DNA of 16,482 nt from Flavimaricola sp. GTDB lineage: Bacteria > Pseudomonadota > Alphaproteobacteria > Rhodobacterales > Rhodobacteraceae. Position numbers and translations under genes: made by a program. Under the pieces are notes generated by a model. That model had not been told where the DNA came from, searched no databases, and worked only from the letters and a program-made list of their open reading frames with translations. The stretch lies in assembly GCA_023300365.1 (NCBI GenBank), contig JALZWD010000386.1, positions 1 to 16,482 of the forward strand. The letters are read 5' to 3'. Below are positions 14,212 to 16,482 of the stretch, piece by piece (position 1 is the stretch's first letter; the number at the start of each line of letters is the position of its first letter).

Positions 14212-15030
14212 ATGAAAGACAGTGTTGAGCCTTATGTCACCGCCGATGGGCGCACCATTGGGCCCGTGATGATGGACATGCGCGCGATCACCCTGCGATT
14301 TGGTGGGGTGGAGGCGATCAAGAATATTTCGTTTGATATTCGTGAAGGTGAGATCCGCGCGATTATCGGCCCCAATGGGGCGGGCAAATCGTCGATGTTG
14401 AATGTGATCTCGGGGTTTTATCATCCACAAGAGGGCGAGGTTTGGTTTCATGGCAAAAAGCGCCCGAAGGTGAAGCCCTATCAGGTAGCCCGCCAAGGCA
14501 TTGCGCGGACGTTTCAGAACATTGCGTTGTTTGAGGGCATGTCGGTTTTGGACAACGTGATGACCGGGCGTTTGGGCCATATGAAGGCGGGGATGTTTGC
14601 CCAAGCCTTGTGGCGCGGGAAGGCCGAGCGCGAAGAGGTGGAGAACCGCGAAGCGGTTGAGCGGGTGATTGATTTTCTTGAAATTCAGGCGATCCGCAAG
14701 ACGCCTGTTGGGCGATTGCCGTATGGTTTGAAGAAACGTGTGGAGCTTGCGCGAGCGCTCGCTGCCGAGCCCAAGCTGTTGCTCTTGGATGAGCCGATGG
14801 CGGGGATGAACGTTGAGGAGAAAGAGGACATGAGCCGCTTTATCCTTGATGTGAACGATGAATTTGGCACCACGATTGCGCTGATTGAGCATGACATGGG
14901 CGTGGTGATGGACCTGTCGGACCGCGTGGTGGTGATGGATTATGGGCGCAAGATTGGCGATGGTACGCCAGACGAGGTGCGCGCCAACCCGGAGGTGATC
15001 GATGCCTATTTGGGGGTGGCGCATGATTGA
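14212..15030 (+). CDS. LivG-like ABC transporter ATP-binding protein
   Basis: 272 residues from ATG 14212, with a GGGG run 7 bases upstream. Cytosolic ATPase of a branched-chain-amino-acid-type (HAAT) importer. Walker A GPNGAGKSS at 53-61, Q-loop RTFQN (99-103), LivG-style signature LPYGLKKRVELARALA (169-184) in place of LSGGQ, Walker B LLLLDEP (189-195) followed by MAGMN, and H-loop H227 in LIEHDM. The C-terminal IGDGTPDEVRANPEVIDAYLG is the usual LivG tail. The N-terminus is about 20 residues longer than in typical LivG proteins. It overlaps the next gene by 8 bases. In this context the transported solute is more likely a carboxylic acid handled by the upstream acyl-CoA ligase than leucine itself; that is inference. 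Confidence 0.94.
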   Translation: MKDSVEPYVTADGRTIGPVMMDMRAITLRFGGVEAIKNISFDIREGEIRAIIGPNGAGKSSMLNVISGFYHPQEGEVWFHGKKRPKVKPYQVARQGIARTFQNIALFEGMSVLDNVMTGRLGHMKAGMFAQALWRGKAEREEVENREAVERVIDFLEIQAIRKTPVGRLPYGLKKRVELARALAAEPKLLLLDEPMAGMNVEEKEDMSRFILDVNDEFGTTIALIEHDMGVVMDLSDRVVVMDYGRKIGDGTPDEVRANPEVIDAYLGVAHD

Positions 15031-15520
15031 TTTTGGTGTGCGAAAACTGTGTGCGACGCCTGTTTATGCGGTCTGCATTTGGGTGGGTTTAGCGGCTGTG
15101 GCGCAGGCGGATGCTTGGGATGATTTTCTGCGTGTGTGTTTGGCCCCGGCAGAGGCATTTGAAGCCTATCGCACCGACTTGCCTGATGCTGCATCCGATT
15201 GGGTGGAGTTGGTTGAGGGTGAGGCGGCGTTTGCTTTGGCGGATGCGGGACAGTTTGTGGTGATCGAAGCCCTGCCTGTTGATGGGCGCCGGGCCTGCCG
15301 TGTGCATGACCAACTTAGCAGTGAGGTTGCCGCGGCGTTTCGCAATTGGATGGATATCGAGGGCGAGCGGGGCCGATATATCGCCGACCCGTTTGTGACC
15401 ATCGAGGATGGTGTGGCTGTGATGAGCCATGAGATTTTTGAGCCGGTGCTGAGCGTGCAGATGTGGCGTGATGGAGCGGGTGTTGTGGTGCGGATTTTGG
15501 AGACGTCTCGTGAATCCTGA
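15023..15520 (+). CDS. Unrecognised small exported protein in the liv operon
   Basis: 165 residues, not assigned to a known family. The start at 15023 overlaps the LivG-like gene by 8 bases, with GGGGGTGG just upstream. The N-terminus MIDFGVRKLCATPVYAVCIWVGLAAVAQA is split here as a basic start, a hydrophobic core and an AQA/DA cleavage site: a Sec signal peptide. The mature part begins AWDDFLRVCLAPAEAFEA and contains two cysteines (C39, C92) that could form a disulfide. It ends with a beta-rich stretch (SVQMWRDGAGVVVRILET). Position between the ATPase and permease genes of an importer suggests a periplasmic accessory to transport. It shares a WDxFxxxCLxPxEA block with the next gene product, so the two may be diverged paralogues. 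Overlaps the next gene by 11 bases. Confidence 0.8.
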   Translation: MIDFGVRKLCATPVYAVCIWVGLAAVAQADAWDDFLRVCLAPAEAFEAYRTDLPDAASDWVELVEGEAAFALADAGQFVVIEALPVDGRRACRVHDQLSSEVAAAFRNWMDIEGERGRYIADPFVTIEDGVAVMSHEIFEPVLSVQMWRDGAGVVVRILETSRES

Positions 15521-16016
15521 GCTTATTGATATCAATGGCGGGCTTTGGGACGCCTTTGTGGCGCGATGTCTTGAACCGATGGAAGCGGGGCGCGGGCCCG
15601 ATGCGGGCGGTTTGGAGCCATTTGAGGACCCCGAGCTGTTGGATGTGGAAACGGCGTATCAAGGATTGCCTGAGGGCCTTGTTATGATCACGCGCGATGT
15701 GACCCACCGCGATGACCGGGTTTATGTGTCGGGGCTGGTGAAGGCCCAAGGGGTTGATCCCGAGACGGTGTTTGATGCTCCGCGTCGTTGGGCGCGAGAG
15801 GCCGTGAGGGCGAAGCGGTATCGGCGCGGGGCTGGTGCGCGGCCCGATTATTGGGCGCTTGGGTCGACGGGCTGGCGGTCTCCGACGCTGGAGCTGTATT
15901 TTTCCAAGGGGCCTGAGACCGCATGTTTTACCGCATGGGAGACCCCTGTGATGCATGATCGGGACATAACACCCACCGTGATCCGGACCCTGAAGGAGGC
16001 GCAGAATGTCGGCTGA
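15510..16016 (+). CDS. Unrecognised small protein in the liv operon, possible paralogue of the preceding one
   Basis: 168 residues from GTG 15510, chosen because GGAG sits 7 bases upstream (15499-15502). Upstream in-frame ATG 15471 and GTG 15468 have no good ribosome site. No signal peptide with this start, so it is predicted cytosolic, unlike its neighbour. WDAFVARCLEPMEA (13-26) aligns with WDDFLRVCLAPAEA of the preceding protein, 8 of 14 identical. The middle holds a basic, arginine-rich stretch (PRRWAREAVRAKRYRRGAGARPDYW, 91-115, named here only by position and its many R/K). The C-terminal part is LELYFSKG then ETACFTAWETP. No known domain is recognised. Overlaps the LivH-like gene by 11 bases, so it is translated as part of the transporter operon. 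Confidence 0.8.
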   Translation: MNPELIDINGGLWDAFVARCLEPMEAGRGPDAGGLEPFEDPELLDVETAYQGLPEGLVMITRDVTHRDDRVYVSGLVKAQGVDPETVFDAPRRWAREAVRAKRYRRGAGARPDYWALGSTGWRSPTLELYFSKGPETACFTAWETPVMHDRDITPTVIRTLKEAQNVG

Positions 16017-16482
16017 TTTTCTTTATGGGATCGAAGTGATCCTGAACGGGTTGATGGCGGGCGTGCTCTATGCGCTGGTCGCACTTGGCTTTGTTTTGAT
16101 CTTTAAGGCCAGTGGCATTTTCAATTACGCCCAAGGTGTGATGGCACTTTTCGCTGCGCTGACGCTGGTGGGGATCATGGAGGGGCAGGTGCCCTTTAGC
16201 CATTTGATCAACGCGGTGTTTGGCACGGAAATTCACCACTTTGGATGGCATGTGCCCGCCGTGCTGGCGATCATCCTGACGCTTGGGGTGATGGTGCTCT
16301 TTGCATGGGGTGTGCAGTATTTCGTGTTCCGGCATCTTGTGGGGCAGGAACCGATTATTTTGTTCATGGCGACCATTGGCTTGGCCTATTTCCTTGAGGG
16401 TGTGGGCGATCTTATGTGGGGGTCCGAGATCAAGACGATTGCGCTGGGCCTGCCACAAGGGGGGTCGCGGTGGATCGAGGAT
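16006..16482 (+). CDS. LivH-like ABC transporter permease (3' end outside window)
   Basis: 159 residues visible of about 300-340. The start at 16006 has AAGGAGG 7 bases upstream. The opening ILNGLMAGVLYALVALGFVLIFKASGIFNYAQG is the LivH signature region (membrane helix 1 and the conserved NxAQG turn), given here as residues 11-43. Further helices follow: ALFAALTLVGIM, VPAVLAIILTLGVMVLFAWGV and IILFMATIGLAYFLEG. It forms the inner-membrane channel with a LivM-like partner that is expected just beyond the window, together with a binding protein and a LivF ATPase. Confidence 0.93.
   Translation, partial: MSADFLYGIEVILNGLMAGVLYALVALGFVLIFKASGIFNYAQGVMALFAALTLVGIMEGQVPFSHLINAVFGTEIHHFGWHVPAVLAIILTLGVMVLFAWGVQYFVFRHLVGQEPIILFMATIGLAYFLEGVGDLMWGSEIKTIALGLPQGGSRWIED

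Noticed and set aside
1..16482. Defence system, prophage, toxin-antitoxin or CRISPR content.
   Set aside because: No nuclease, integrase, transposase, toxin-antitoxin pair or regularly spaced repeats were seen. The Tm-1 resemblance alone is not evidence of bacterial antiviral function.

Overview
The window looks like the chromosome of a marine Rhodobacterales (roseobacter-type) alphaproteobacterium. This is an inference from the GC-rich coding sequence, the gene families present (Tm-1-like/PEP-hydrolase-like pair, PAS_7 hybrid kinase, acyl-CoA ligase joined to a Liv-type ABC transporter) and two intergenic repeats of kinds I recall from this group. I see no phage, IS, integron, CRISPR, tRNA or rRNA. 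No gene-free stretch exceeds 300 bases; the longest (660-921 and 2988-3199) are described as regulatory regions.

Left part (1-4570). A DppB-type peptide transporter permease runs off the left edge on the minus strand. Its 262-bp upstream region holds a perfect 7+7 dyad, an AT-rich dyad and two hairpins. Next come two minus-strand genes that correspond to the two halves of the plant Tm-1 protein: a Tm-1-like (UPF0261) ATP-binding protein followed by a PEP-hydrolase-like TIM-barrel protein. They have a readable promoter with a dyad over the -10 box. A secreted DUF3179 protein is divergent from them.

Middle (4619-6337). A TetR-family repressor and a Tat-exported metallo-beta-lactamase-fold hydrolase are divergently transcribed. 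Their shared region holds two matching operator-like dyads and two overlapping divergent promoters, so a self-contained inducible module is likely. A strong hairpin ends it.

Right-middle (6338-11961, all minus strand). Transcription order is a hybrid PAS histidine kinase, an OmpR-type response regulator (ATGA overlap), an M20 (ArgE/DapE-like) deacylase and a family-5 peptide-type solute-binding protein. This may be one sensing-and-uptake unit. The permease at the left edge faces the same way and could once have been contiguous with it.

Right end (12126-16482, plus strand). Divergent from the kinase is a tightly packed operon: long-chain-type acyl-CoA ligase, LivG-like ATPase, two small unrecognised genes that share an N-terminal block, and a LivH-like permease cut by the window end. 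The layout suggests import of a carboxylic acid followed by CoA activation. The shared kinase/ligase control region carries TTTGCAAA-type elements like those of the ScfR/RamB short-chain acyl-CoA regulators. The most interesting unexplained pieces are the two small genes between livG and livH, the operator-rich TetR/MBL switch, and the roughly 120-130 bp intergenic repeat present at 7874-8003 and 14077-14196.
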